64,000 nucleotides of DNA from an uncultured Clostridia bacterium (GTDB lineage Bacteria > Bacillota > Clostridia > Oscillospirales > Acutalibacteraceae): assembly GCA_937884975.1 (NCBI GenBank), contig CAKZZS010000023.1, positions 1 through 64,000 of the forward strand, read 5' to 3'. Shown here in pieces: positions 17,945 through 26,672 of this stretch. The notes under the pieces are model-generated. The model saw nothing but the letters and a program-made list of their open reading frames with translations. It made no database searches and was not told the origin of the DNA. Position 1 is the first letter of the stretch. Each line of letters starts with the position of its first letter. A program made the translations under genes and the position numbers.

Positions 17945-18472
17945 ATGTATCTTGAATTATTTTCGGCTGTGCTTGTAATTATTATTCTTGTAATTATTAC
18001 TCGTCAGTTGATAGGAACAAAATATGAAAAGCTATTGCTGCTGTCGGCATTGTATATTGCTGTAATTATTTATTTTACAACCGTCAGAGGCGCAAGGTAT
18101 GGGCTTGGCGGCGTCAGCTTTAAATTTCCGTTGCCGTTTTTAAAGGCTCTTTTGAATTTTCACTACGGACTGACGGCAAACAGGTCGCTTCTTAATATAC
18201 TTCTTTTTGTTCCGTTCGGTTTTTTTACTCCCGTTTTCTTCTATTACATTATTCCCGAGTCAAAATTTAACTCATTAAAAGACGGCCCTTTTATAAAACC
18301 TGTTTATACCGTTATTCTCGGATTTTTGCTTTCTTTGATAATTGAAACGGTTCAGCTCGTTTTCTCCATAGGCGTATTTGAAATTGACGATTTAATTAAG
18401 AATACGCTTGGCGCGCTGCTTGGTTTTTTTGTATTCAAAAAGCTGATTTCGGTTAAGTTTAAAACTGCTTAA
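17945..18472 (+). CDS. VanZ-like membrane protein
   Basis: A 175-residue membrane protein with about five hydrophobic segments. NILLFVPFGFFTPV and SLIIETVQLVFSIGVFEIDDLIKNTLGALLG (two stretches) are the VanZ-family signature. VanZ-like proteins are common at the end of Firmicute polysaccharide operons. Their biochemical role is not established. Confidence 0.85.
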   Translation: MYLELFSAVLVIIILVIITRQLIGTKYEKLLLLSALYIAVIIYFTTVRGARYGLGGVSFKFPLPFLKALLNFHYGLTANRSLLNILLFVPFGFFTPVFFYYIIPESKFNSLKDGPFIKPVYTVILGFLLSLIIETVQLVFSIGVFEIDDLIKNTLGALLGFFVFKKLISVKFKTA

Positions 18473-18492
18473 CACTTTTTAAGGAGCTTTAT

Positions 18493-19665
18493 ATGATCTG
18501 TGAGGATTACTTATTTATCGTAAATTTAATAAGAAAAAGTGTCTGTGACAAGAATTATGCTATCGGTTCTTTTGCGGATATAAAACAGGTCGCTTCGATT
18601 ATCGTCCGCAGCGGTATTCTTTTAACGGTGTATCCCGTTTTAAAGAGTGAAGCCGAAAAGTCGGACGCTAAACCCGAAATCGTTTCTCTTGAAGAGATGC
18701 TAAGAAAAAAATATCTCTTAACGGTAAGACAGAGTGTAATACAAGGCTATGAGGGACAGCGCGTTCTTGAGAGTTTAAGCGAAAACGGTTTTAACTGTAT
18801 TGCTCTTAAAGGCTGGGAATTGAGAAAAATGTACCCTCAAGAGAATATGCGCCAGATGGCTGACCTTGATATTCTTGTAAGCCCTTATGAGTATGCAAAA
18901 ATAAAATCCGTTATGTCTTCTATCGGCTATTCGTCCGAAAATGACGAATCCTCCTGGAAACACGATGATTTCCGTAAGAATGAGGTATGTATCGAAATGC
19001 ACAAGCGTCTTACGGATGACAGCGGTCTGATTCAGCAGTGGGAAAAGCAAATGTGGGACAGAGCTGTCCGTGAAAATGACAGTAACATCTTTAAAATGAA
19101 TAATGAGGATTATTATATTTTTCATTTTATCCACTTGCATAAGGATTTTATGAACGGCAGCCTTGGATTAAGAAGGCTTATTGATACTTTTCTTCTTGAA
19201 AATACCGAATATAACGGTGAAATAATTGAAAAGGAATTTGAAAAGCTCGGAATTCTTGTTTTCAGAAACCGTATAATAAAACTTTGCCGTTCGCTGATGG
19301 GTGAAATTGAGTTTGACGAAAACAGCGAAATAATGCTCAACCACGCAATGTGCTTCGGAATTTACGGAACGCAGTCAAGCTATAAGGCAGGGCGTATTGC
19401 CGCAATGGGAAATGACGGACTGAATAACGGTAAAATGCGTTCGTTAGTTTCCGCCGTTTTTCTTCCCGTTGACCGAATGAAAGCGCAGTTTCAGATTTTG
19501 GAAAAGCATCCGTATCTCTTACCGCTTTGCTGGATTAAAAGAATTTTCAGGCTTTTAAGAGGCGGAATAAAAAAGAACAGACAATTGCTTGATTACAGTG
19601 ATGTAAGTCAGACCGAATTTGATGAAATGAAACGTTTTTTTGAAGCCGGAGGCGTAAGGAATTGA
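18493..19665 (+). CDS. Nucleotidyltransferase-fold protein of polysaccharide locus
   Basis: A 390-residue protein matching the uncharacterised nucleotidyltransferase family often found in capsule loci. The core is FNCIALKGWELRKMYP followed by RQMADLDILVSP, where the DxD pair would bind metal. No membrane segment is seen. It has an AAGGAG ribosome site, is the last gene of the operon, and ends at the hairpin at 19673. The substrate is unknown; modification of a sugar by a nucleotidyl or phosphoryl group is possible. Confidence 0.78.
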   Translation: MICEDYLFIVNLIRKSVCDKNYAIGSFADIKQVASIIVRSGILLTVYPVLKSEAEKSDAKPEIVSLEEMLRKKYLLTVRQSVIQGYEGQRVLESLSENGFNCIALKGWELRKMYPQENMRQMADLDILVSPYEYAKIKSVMSSIGYSSENDESSWKHDDFRKNEVCIEMHKRLTDDSGLIQQWEKQMWDRAVRENDSNIFKMNNEDYYIFHFIHLHKDFMNGSLGLRRLIDTFLLENTEYNGEIIEKEFEKLGILVFRNRIIKLCRSLMGEIEFDENSEIMLNHAMCFGIYGTQSSYKAGRIAAMGNDGLNNGKMRSLVSAVFLPVDRMKAQFQILEKHPYLLPLCWIKRIFRLLRGGIKKNRQLLDYSDVSQTEFDEMKRFFEAGGVRN

Positions 19666-19672
19666 ATAATAT

Positions 19673-19707
19673 AAACCCTGCATACGTTTCGTATGCAGGG
19701 TTTTTTT
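19673..19707. terminator. Terminator between convergent operons
   Basis: A 13-bp perfect stem (19673-19685 with 19691-19703) with a five-base loop and a T tract ends the 19-kb polysaccharide operon. It lies between convergent genes; its minus-strand side lacks a strong T run, so it mainly serves the plus strand. Confidence 0.88.
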
Positions 19708-20962
19708 AATCTCTTTTAAACAGGTCTCTTGTATAAACCTTTTCTTTTACGTCGTCAAGTGATGAATCGTATCTGTTGGCAACAATAAATGTACTTAATG
19801 TTTTAAATTTGTTTAAGTCGTTTACAATGGGCGAGCCGAAAAATGTTGAACCGTCCTGTAAGCTCGGCTCGTAAATAATTATTTCGGTACCCTTTGCTTT
19901 AAGACGTTTCATAACGCCTTGAATTGATGACTGTCGGAAATTATCCGAATTTGATTTCATCGTCAGTCTGTAAATACCGATTAAGGTATTCTTCTGTTTT
20001 TCCTCTTTATCAGAGCTGAAAAAGTCATTATCGGAGTAAATCTCATTTTTTTCAAGTATTCTTTGAGCAATAAAGTCCTTTCGGGTTTTATTACTGTCAA
20101 CAATAGCCTGAATAAGATTTTCGGGTACGTCGCTGTAATTGGCAAGCAATTGCTTCGTATCCTTCGGAAGACAGTAACCGCCGTAACCGAAGGACGGATT
20201 ATTGTAATAATCACCGATTCTCGGGTCAAGGCAAACGCCCTTGATAATTGAAGCGGTGTCAAGTCCCTTAATCTCCGCGTAAGTGTCAAGCTCGTTAAAA
20301 TAACTGATTCTCAACGCAAGAAACGTATTTGAAAAAAGCTTTACGGATTCTGCTTCCGTTTCATTCATATATAAAATCGGTATATCTTCCTTAATTGCGC
20401 CGTTACAAAGAATTTTTGCAAATTCCTTTGCTTTTTCAGCGTCTCTTTGGTTATGACCGATTATAATTCGGCTCGGATAAAGATTATCGTACAAAGCCTT
20501 TGATTCTCTTAAAAATTCGGGAGAGAAAATAATGTGCAGATTACCGTATTTTTCACTTATTTCTTTAGTAAAACCAACGGGAACAGTCGATTTGATAATA
20601 ACCGTTGAATTTTTATTCCTGCTGTTTACTTTTTCTATTATGTTTTCAACAGAGGTACAGTCAAAGCAGTTGGTTTTTGGATTATAATCCGTAGGGGTTG
20701 CGATTATAATAAAATCCGCTTCGTCAATTGCTTTTTCATTAAATAATTCCGCTTTAAGAGAAAGAAACCTTGAACCGTTCTTTGTCTGTTCAAGGTATTT
20801 TTCAATGTATTCGTCCTTAATAGGGGATGAATAGGAATTTAAGGCGTTGATTTTTTCATCGAGTATGTCAATGACAGTGACGTTATTCTTTTGTGAAAGT
20901 AAAACTGCAAGTGAAAGACCGACATATCCCATGCCGAAGACCGTAATATTGTATTTTTCCAT
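19706..20962 (-). CDS. UDP-glucose/UDP-sugar 6-dehydrogenase
   Basis: A 418-residue NAD-dependent enzyme that oxidises a UDP-hexose twice at C6 to the uronic acid. NITVFGMGYVGLSLAVLL is the NAD site, IIKSTVPVGFTKE and FSPEFLRESKALYD follow, and Cys264 in GYGGYCLPKDTKQ is the catalytic thiol. I start it at ATG 20962 (AAGAAG upstream); an upstream in-frame start would overlap the epimerase gene. Being downstream of a glucuronate-type epimerase, UDP-glucose is the likely substrate, giving UDP-glucuronate. Confidence 0.9.
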   Translation of the reverse strand: MEKYNITVFGMGYVGLSLAVLLSQKNNVTVIDILDEKINALNSYSSPIKDEYIEKYLEQTKNGSRFLSLKAELFNEKAIDEADFIIIATPTDYNPKTNCFDCTSVENIIEKVNSRNKNSTVIIKSTVPVGFTKEISEKYGNLHIIFSPEFLRESKALYDNLYPSRIIIGHNQRDAEKAKEFAKILCNGAIKEDIPILYMNETEAESVKLFSNTFLALRISYFNELDTYAEIKGLDTASIIKGVCLDPRIGDYYNNPSFGYGGYCLPKDTKQLLANYSDVPENLIQAIVDSNKTRKDFIAQRILEKNEIYSDNDFFSSDKEEKQKNTLIGIYRLTMKSNSDNFRQSSIQGVMKRLKAKGTEIIIYEPSLQDGSTFFGSPIVNDLNKFKTLSTFIVANRYDSSLDDVKEKVYTRDLFKRD

Positions 20963-20975
20963 AATTAACTTCTTT

Positions 20976-22049
20976 TCAGTTTTTTGAATAGTATTCCTTA
21001 TACCATTGTGCAAATTTTTGCAAGCCCTCTTTTATGCCGATTTTAGGCGTAAAGCCGTAATCTTCCTCGAGCGCCTTTGAATCGGCGTATGTAACGGGCA
21101 CGTCTCCGGGCTGCATACCGACAAGCTCTTTGTGCGAGTCAAAATCGTAATCATCAGGGAGTACTTTTGCATTGACAAGCGCGTGCTGGAGAGTGTCGAT
21201 ATAATCAAGAAGATTTTCGGGAGTGCCTCCGCCGATATTGTAAACCGCGTAAGGAGGAACGGGGAGTGCATCCTCGCCGATTTCCTTTTTCGGCGCGCCC
21301 TTTAATACACGGTAAATTCCCTCAACAATATCGTCAATATAAGTGAAGTCACGTTTACAGTTGCCGTAGTTAAATATCTTAATGTTTTCACCTTTAACAA
21401 GCTTCTGCGTTGCCGAATAGTAAAACATATCGGGTCTTCCTGCAGGACCGTAAACGGTAAAAAATCTTAATCCCGTTGAAGGAATATTATAAAGCTTACT
21501 GTAGCAGTGGGCGAGGAGCTCATTGGATTTTTTTGTTGCTGCGTAAAGGCTTACGGGGTTATCAACCTTATCCTCAACGCTGAAAGGAACCTTTTTGTTT
21601 CCGCCGTAAACCGAAGACGAGGACGCGTAAACAAGATGTTCAACAGGGTAATTGCGGCACGCCTCAAGAACATTATAAAAGCCGATAATATTGCTTTCAA
21701 TATAAACGTCGGGGTGTTCAATTGAATATCTTACGCCTGCCTGAGCGGCAAGATTAACAACTATTTGAGGTCTGTATTTTTCAAAAACACTGTCAATAAG
21801 GCTTTTTTCTGCTATTGAACCTTTGATAAAAATATGTTCGGCAGAAGATTTTTTTGCCTCATTTTCTATTAAAGAAAGGCGGTATTCCTTTAACGAAGGG
21901 TCATAGTAATCGTTCATATTATCAAGACTGATAACGGTTTTAAAATCGCTATCCCTTAAAAGTCTTAATACAAGAAACGCACCGATAAATCCGGGCGAGC
22001 CGGTTACAAGAATTGTTTTACCTTTCGTTTCTATTATCTCTTTATTCAT
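20976..22049 (-). CDS. UDP-glucuronate 4-epimerase-like NAD-dependent epimerase
   Basis: A 357-residue extended SDR. TGSPGFIGAFL binds NAD; VISLDNMNDYYDPSLKEYR is characteristic of UDP-glucuronate epimerases (CapI/LpsL type). The Ser stretch YASSSSVYGG and YAATK supply the catalytic Ser, Tyr and Lys. It would interconvert UDP-glucuronate and UDP-galacturonate. It is placed directly before the UDP-sugar dehydrogenase in the same transcript, which supports that reaction. The ribosome site is AAAGGATAA. Confidence 0.88.
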   Translation of the reverse strand: MNKEIIETKGKTILVTGSPGFIGAFLVLRLLRDSDFKTVISLDNMNDYYDPSLKEYRLSLIENEAKKSSAEHIFIKGSIAEKSLIDSVFEKYRPQIVVNLAAQAGVRYSIEHPDVYIESNIIGFYNVLEACRNYPVEHLVYASSSSVYGGNKKVPFSVEDKVDNPVSLYAATKKSNELLAHCYSKLYNIPSTGLRFFTVYGPAGRPDMFYYSATQKLVKGENIKIFNYGNCKRDFTYIDDIVEGIYRVLKGAPKKEIGEDALPVPPYAVYNIGGGTPENLLDYIDTLQHALVNAKVLPDDYDFDSHKELVGMQPGDVPVTYADSKALEEDYGFTPKIGIKEGLQKFAQWYKEYYSKN

Positions 22050-22054
22050 AATAA

Positions 22055-22792
22055 TTATCCTTTGATTCCTTTATAGTTGTTCTTTATTGTCTCATAGCTT
22101 TCAAGGCTGCCAACATCATATCTCTTTCCGGGCATCTCCAGAGCGTAAACGTCGGAGTTTTGGCACATCCAACCGACAAGGCTTCCGGGAGCATCTGTTT
22201 TACAGCCGTCCGCAATAGCAAGGTTAATCTTTTTGATGTCTTCATTTTTGTAATAATAAAACGGGGGAATACACCAATTCGATTTAGGGCTTTCCGGTTT
22301 TTCTTCAAGTGAAATAATTTTTTCGTTACCGTCAATTTGAGCAACGCCGCTCTTTTTAAGTCTTTGAGTACTTTCTTCGTAATAACGCATTACGCAGGAA
22401 GTGTTTTTATCCAGCGCATATTTTATAAAATGCTTTAAAGAAAAATCAAGTACGTTATCGCCGGCGAGAACAAGTAAATCGTCATTGATATTTAATTTAT
22501 CAACCGCAAATTTAATGTCAATAACTGCGCCGAGTCTGTTTTCGTTTGACGTTGTGCCGTCATCAAGAACAGTTACGTTTTGTTTTTTATCCTTTGCCCA
22601 GCTTTTAAAATGGTCAAAGTATTTGTGATTAGAAATAATTATGTATTCGTCAATTACGTTTAAAGTGTCAATATCGTCAATAAGCCAGTCAATAATGGTC
22701 TTTTCTCTGATTTTGAGCAAAGGCTTCGGGAATTTTTCTGTCAACGGGTAAAGCCTTGTGGCATATCCTGCTGCAAGTATAAGGCATTTCAT
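22055..22792 (-). CDS. Sugar-phosphate nucleotidyltransferase
   Basis: A 245-residue nucleotidyltransferase (RmlA/GalU-like fold). LILAAGYATRLYPLTEKFPKPLL is the NTP site and LAGDNVLDF the metal-binding region. Next to a uronokinase-like GHMP enzyme and UDP-uronate genes, it may uridylylate galacturonate-1-phosphate or a hexose-1-phosphate. The base specificity cannot be told from sequence. The gap to the kinase gene is 2 bp, so they are coupled. Confidence 0.82.
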   Translation of the reverse strand: MKCLILAAGYATRLYPLTEKFPKPLLKIREKTIIDWLIDDIDTLNVIDEYIIISNHKYFDHFKSWAKDKKQNVTVLDDGTTSNENRLGAVIDIKFAVDKLNINDDLLVLAGDNVLDFSLKHFIKYALDKNTSCVMRYYEESTQRLKKSGVAQIDGNEKIISLEEKPESPKSNWCIPPFYYYKNEDIKKINLAIADGCKTDAPGSLVGWMCQNSDVYALEMPGKRYDVGSLESYETIKNNYKGIKG

Positions 22793-22794
22793 AA

Positions 22795-23973
22795 TTATTC
22801 CTCACCACCGATTCCGTCAGCGCTTACGCATATATTGACCGAGTATTTATCCTTAAGTTCGGGAAAAGCCTTAAGATACTGTTCGGAAACGTTCCGAGTT
22901 ATTTTTTCCTCAAAGGACGGGTCAATTAACGCCATGCAACAGCCTTTAAAGCCTGCGCCGCAAAAACGACCGCCGTATATGCCGTCAGTGTTTTTCATTA
23001 TTTCATAAAGCTTTATCTGTTCGGGCGCTCCCGATTCCCAATTATGAATACTGCTCCAGCCTGATTCAAAGGAAAGCTGACCGAATTTTTCTATATCGCC
23101 GTTGCGCCAGGCATCCGCGCCCTGTTCAACTCTTTCAAATTCGGTATACCAGTGTTCACATCTCTTTGCAAAAGGTTCGGGAAGCCTGTCTTTATATTTA
23201 TAAAATAATTCAGCCGGAATGTCTCTTGCATTTGTTTCGTGTAATTTACCGTATTCAATACCTGCAAAAGCCTTTACTGCGTAAACGCCCGAGCGTAACT
23301 CATCAACACGCATATTGTATTTTGAGCCTGCAAGCGAATGCTCGAGTCCGCTGAAAAATATGGCAATTTTATAAGGCTTCATTTCCTTTTTAGTGGGAAT
23401 AAGCTCGTAATTGCCGTTTTTTGTGTCAAGGTAAAGAAGATGGTCTTTTTTACTTAATGTTTCACAGCTCTGGTCAAGCTTTCCAACAGATACGCCTACA
23501 TAGTTAAGCTCTGCGTCGTAAGCGATGTCAATAAGTTCGTCCTTTGAAAGGGAAATATTATTTACCTTACAAAGAGCCGAAAGAAATGAAAGAATAACTG
23601 CCGCGGATGAGCTTAATCCACCGATAGGTAACGAGCCTTCAATAACTCCGCAAAGACCGACCGAGAGAGGATGCCTTTTTGACAGTGAAAGAGTAGCGCC
23701 TCTTAAATAATCAGCCCAGTCGTTTTCTTTATTCTTCGGAACGGAGTTAATATGCCACTGCGCTCTTTTCGGAAATTGAAGTGAAACCATTTCGACAACG
23801 CCGTTGAGCTTCGGTCCGTATGCTATATGAATTCCCTTATCAATTGCAAAACCCGTGATTTTCCCGAGGTTGTGGTCAACGTGAGCGCCGATAGGGCAAA
23901 CCCTGTACGGGGAAAACGAAATACCTTTAGGTTCTTTTCCGTAAATTGAAACAAATCTTTCTTCGCAAATCAT
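22795..23973 (-). CDS. GHMP kinase, galacturonokinase-like
   Basis: A sugar 1-kinase of 392 residues. FSPYRVCPIGAHVDHNLG replaces the galactokinase signature (RVNLIGEHTDYN). PIGGLSSSAAVILSFLSAL is the GHMP phosphate loop, GVSVGKLDQSCETL holds the catalytic Asp, and YGGRFCGAGFKGCCMALID is the C-terminal motif. These variants resemble what I recall of plant galacturonokinase more than galactokinase (inference). It starts at ATG 23973 after AAGGAG and heads the UDP-uronate operon. A plain galactokinase remains possible. Confidence 0.78.
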   Translation of the reverse strand: MICEERFVSIYGKEPKGISFSPYRVCPIGAHVDHNLGKITGFAIDKGIHIAYGPKLNGVVEMVSLQFPKRAQWHINSVPKNKENDWADYLRGATLSLSKRHPLSVGLCGVIEGSLPIGGLSSSAAVILSFLSALCKVNNISLSKDELIDIAYDAELNYVGVSVGKLDQSCETLSKKDHLLYLDTKNGNYELIPTKKEMKPYKIAIFFSGLEHSLAGSKYNMRVDELRSGVYAVKAFAGIEYGKLHETNARDIPAELFYKYKDRLPEPFAKRCEHWYTEFERVEQGADAWRNGDIEKFGQLSFESGWSSIHNWESGAPEQIKLYEIMKNTDGIYGGRFCGAGFKGCCMALIDPSFEEKITRNVSEQYLKAFPELKDKYSVNICVSADGIGGEE

Positions 23974-24007
23974 AACTGACTCCTTGAATATTGATTTTAA
24001 CTTAATT

Positions 24008-24036
24008 ATTATAACAGAATAATATATTAAAATCAA
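24008..24036 (-). promoter_or_regulatory. Promoter of the UDP-uronate operon
   Basis: On the minus strand, TTGATT (24036-24031), a 17-base spacer and TATAAT (24013-24008) stand about 35 bp before the GHMP kinase start. Confidence 0.75.
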
Positions 24037-24059
24037 TAATATAAAGCCGTCTGTTATTT

Positions 24060-24341
24060 TTACTTATTTTCCTGTTTTAAAAAGTTTAAGTGAAGTATTT
24101 CAAGAATGAATGCGCCAAGATACACTGCGCCGAAGGTTTCCTTTAAGCACTCGAGTATATCCTCAAAAAATAATTCAAAATAGCAGTCCGCATTAAAAAA
24201 GCATATATAAGCCTTTACAAATAGCGCAAAAAGAATAATGCCGATTATTAAACTTGTACCGATTTTTAATATGTATTTTGAAATAATATTAAATTTACTG
24301 AAATCTTCCTTAAAATTTTTAAATAATGCTTGCAATTTCAT
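24060..24341 (-). CDS. Small uncharacterised membrane protein
   Basis: A protein of 93 residues that I do not recognise. A hydrophobic segment spans about residues 28-50, and a second weaker one lies near residues 68-82. The ATG at 24341 has GAGGTG just upstream; an in-frame ATG at 24392 has none and would lengthen it by 17 residues. It sits alone between the uronate operon promoter and a divergent gene. Confidence 0.5.
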   Translation of the reverse strand: MKLQALFKNFKEDFSKFNIISKYILKIGTSLIIGIILFALFVKAYICFFNADCYFELFFEDILECLKETFGAVYLGAFILEILHLNFLKQENK

Positions 24342-24412
24342 GCACCTCACAGTTAAAATATAACTGATAAATTTATTTAATTCAATGAACAAGATTTGGA
24401 AGAGGTGAGTAT

Positions 24413-25204
24413 ATGTCGTTTATTGGAATGTCAACGTCGTGTTATTATCCGCTTGAAACGGAAAAGTCTCTTGAAAGGGTTTGCCTTCTCGGATTTAAAA
24501 ATGTTGAAATGTTTATAAATTCGTATAGCGAGCTTGAAGAACCGTTTATTGAAAAATACAAAAGACTTATTGACGAATACTCCGTAAATCTTGTTTCAAT
24601 TCATACAACCGCTTCCTTTGCGGATGGATATAATTATTTCAGCGAATATTACAGACGTTTTGAAGAAAGCGTGGAAGTATTTAAAAAATATCTTGAATTT
24701 GCAAATAAGTTCAACACGCCTTATCTTGTAATGCACGGACTTAAAAAAATATCTAAATCAAGCGATGAGCTTTATTTTGAACGGTTTAAAATACTTACTG
24801 ATTTAGCTTATGAAAACGGCGTTTCTCTTCTTCAGGAAAATGTTGTTAATTTCAGGAGCGAAAGTCCTGATTACATTGAAAAAATGAAAAATTATATCGG
24901 AGAGCGCTTCGGAATAACTCTTGATATAAAACAGTGCAGAAGAGCCGGGGTAGACCCGTACGAATTCATTGAAAAACACAGTGAAATAATAAAGCATATT
25001 CATATAAGCGATTATAACGATGAACTCGACTGTATTACGCCGTTAAAGGGAAAATTTGACTTTAATAATTTCTTCGGTTGTATGAAGGAACACGGCTATG
25101 ACGGCAGTTATATTATCGAATTATATGAGCACAGCTGGTCTGATGAAAATGAAATTGCTTTTGCCGGAAAAGAACTTCAGAAGATTTTAAACGGAGCGGA
25201 TTAA
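24413..25204 (+). CDS. Sugar phosphate isomerase/epimerase (xylose isomerase-like TIM barrel)
   Basis: A 263-residue TIM-barrel protein of the AP endonuclease 2/xylose isomerase superfamily. The metal-ligand positions are visible as LLQENVVNF (Glu), GITLDIKQCRRAG (Asp), IKHIHISDYND (His, Asp) and IIELYEH (Glu) near the C-terminus. Many relatives are sugar or inositol isomerases or epimerases; the substrate is unknown here. It has a GAGGTGAG ribosome site and its own terminator overlapping the stop, so it is monocistronic. Confidence 0.78.
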   Translation: MSFIGMSTSCYYPLETEKSLERVCLLGFKNVEMFINSYSELEEPFIEKYKRLIDEYSVNLVSIHTTASFADGYNYFSEYYRRFEESVEVFKKYLEFANKFNTPYLVMHGLKKISKSSDELYFERFKILTDLAYENGVSLLQENVVNFRSESPDYIEKMKNYIGERFGITLDIKQCRRAGVDPYEFIEKHSEIIKHIHISDYNDELDCITPLKGKFDFNNFFGCMKEHGYDGSYIIELYEHSWSDENEIAFAGKELQKILNGAD

Positions 25205-25222
25205 AATCTGCTCTGTTTTTCT
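25191..25222 (+). terminator. Terminator overlapping the isomerase stop codon
   Basis: An imperfect stem from 25191-25202 with about 25205-25216 has a short A loop and is followed by TTTTT. The left arm includes the last codons of the upstream gene. Confidence 0.65.
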
Positions 25223-25275
25223 TTACAAACACTATATTATGTGGTAAAATAAGATGATAATAATCCATATTGTGG
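25222..25275 (+). promoter_or_regulatory. nrdR promoter with NrdR-type boxes
   Basis: TTTACA (25222-25227), 17 bases, TAAAAT (25245-25250). The spacer is almost filled by ACAC-N8-GTGG at 25229-25244, which fits the known NrdR box ACAC-N8-GTGT. A second, half-conserved box (GTGG at 25272-25275) lies with its centre 31 bp downstream. That is the three-turn spacing known for paired NrdR boxes, and this second box touches the ribosome site. NrdR probably represses its own gene. Confidence 0.72.
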
Positions 25276-25285
25276 AGGGATAGGT

Positions 25286-25741
25286 ATGAAATGTCCGTTT
25301 TGCGGATATGAAGAAAGCAAGGTTATTGACTCAAGACCTACTGACGGCGGTGAAAGAATTCGCAGAAGAAGGGAATGCCTTAAATGTGAAAAGCGTTTTA
25401 CCACTTATGAGGTTATTGAAAGCGTGCCGATAGTTGTTATTAAAAAGGACAAATCCCGTGAGGTATTTGACCGCAACAAGCTTCTTTCGGGTATGCTTCG
25501 CGCCTGTGAAAAGCGTCAGGTTTCCATGGAAACTCTTGAAAACGCAATTGATGAAATTGAGGTTGCTCTTCAGAATTCACTTGACAGAGAGGTCACCTCC
25601 GTCCATATCGGCGAGCTTGTAATGGAAAAGCTTAAGGATATTGATGAAGTAGCTTATGTCAGATTCGCTTCTGTTTACAGACATTTCAAGGATATAAACG
25701 AGTTTATGGAGGAGCTTTCAGCTTTACTTAACAGTAAATAA
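25286..25741 (+). CDS. nrdR: Transcriptional repressor NrdR
   Basis: Represses ribonucleotide reductase genes according to the ATP/dATP state. At 151 residues it has the normal length. The N-terminal zinc ribbon has CPFC (residues 3-6) and CLKC near 31-34 with RRRREC between. The ATP-cone domain follows (VVIKKDKSREVFDRNKL). A GGAGG site precedes ATG 25286, and the stop is one base from the next ATG. No nrd genes occur in the window. Confidence 0.96.
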   Translation: MKCPFCGYEESKVIDSRPTDGGERIRRRRECLKCEKRFTTYEVIESVPIVVIKKDKSREVFDRNKLLSGMLRACEKRQVSMETLENAIDEIEVALQNSLDREVTSVHIGELVMEKLKDIDEVAYVRFASVYRHFKDINEFMEELSALLNSK

Positions 25742-26661
25742 TGGATAATAATCATCTGCTTCGATTTATGGCGGTTCTTGAAGACCTTGAACGCCAGAGA
25801 AAAAATGTTGCATTTCTGTTCGTTTTTTCTGCGATTCCGTTTCTTCTGTCTGTAATATTTTTGTTTGCAGACAGGGAAACTTACAGATATTATTTTGCTT
25901 CAAGAATAATATTTTTGCCTTATCTTTTATCCTTTGGACTGGCAGTTTTTGCAGGGAATAAGAGAAAGGTTTACGCTAAACAGTTTAAACGTTATGTCGT
26001 TGAATACGGAATAAACCAATATTTCGATAATGCCGTTTATTCTCCCGATGACGGCATTGACGAATCAACAGTCTTTTCTACAAAAATGATTATCAAGGGT
26101 AATCATTTTGAAAGTGAAGATTTGATTTCCGGATTATATAAGGGCGTTCCGTTTACGCAGTCGGACGTGAGAATTCAGTACCGTCAGGGCGGATTCAAGT
26201 ATTCAAAAAGCATTGATTATTTTACCGGCAGATGGATGATTTTCAGGTTCAATAAGAACTTTGTGTGTAACCTTCAGGTTGTTGAAAGAGGTTTTATAGG
26301 TTCGAGAAAGGGAATTGACACTACAGGCGACAGGCTGCATAAGCTGGAGCTTGACGATGAAGTTTTCAACAGGGCTTTTAAGACCAATTGTGAAAATCAG
26401 CAGGAGGCGTTCTATATCCTCACCCCGCAAATGATGGAAAGAATGCTTGAGTTGAGGGAAAAAACAAAAGGTAAGCTTATGTTCTGCTTTTTGAATAATT
26501 CTCTTTACATTGCCTGCAATACAGGTAAAAACTCATTTGAACCGCCGATTTTCAGTAAAATTGATCTTCAGAGAATTATGAATGAGACGTTTAACGATTT
26601 GTCATTGATTACAAGCTTCGTTGATTCTTTGAATCTCGATAACAGACTCTTTAAGGAATAG
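25741..26661 (+). CDS. DUF3137-type membrane protein
   Basis: A 306-residue protein with two hydrophobic segments near residues 22-42 and 54-72 and a soluble C-terminal part. ILTPQMMERMLELREKTKG and LMFCFLNNSLYIAC resemble DUF3137 proteins, which are regularly paired with LemA, as here (12 bp upstream of lemA). It starts one base inside the nrdR stop (TAATG). The function of the pair is not established. Confidence 0.75.
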   Translation: MDNNHLLRFMAVLEDLERQRKNVAFLFVFSAIPFLLSVIFLFADRETYRYYFASRIIFLPYLLSFGLAVFAGNKRKVYAKQFKRYVVEYGINQYFDNAVYSPDDGIDESTVFSTKMIIKGNHFESEDLISGLYKGVPFTQSDVRIQYRQGGFKYSKSIDYFTGRWMIFRFNKNFVCNLQVVERGFIGSRKGIDTTGDRLHKLELDDEVFNRAFKTNCENQQEAFYILTPQMMERMLELREKTKGKLMFCFLNNSLYIACNTGKNSFEPPIFSKIDLQRIMNETFNDLSLITSFVDSLNLDNRLFKE

Positions 26662-26672
26662 GAGAAATAAGT

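Noticed and set aside
22795..23973. Simple galactokinase call (galK)
   Set aside because: The signature region departs from galactokinase and the neighbours are uronate enzymes, not galT or a galactose permease; the name is left open.
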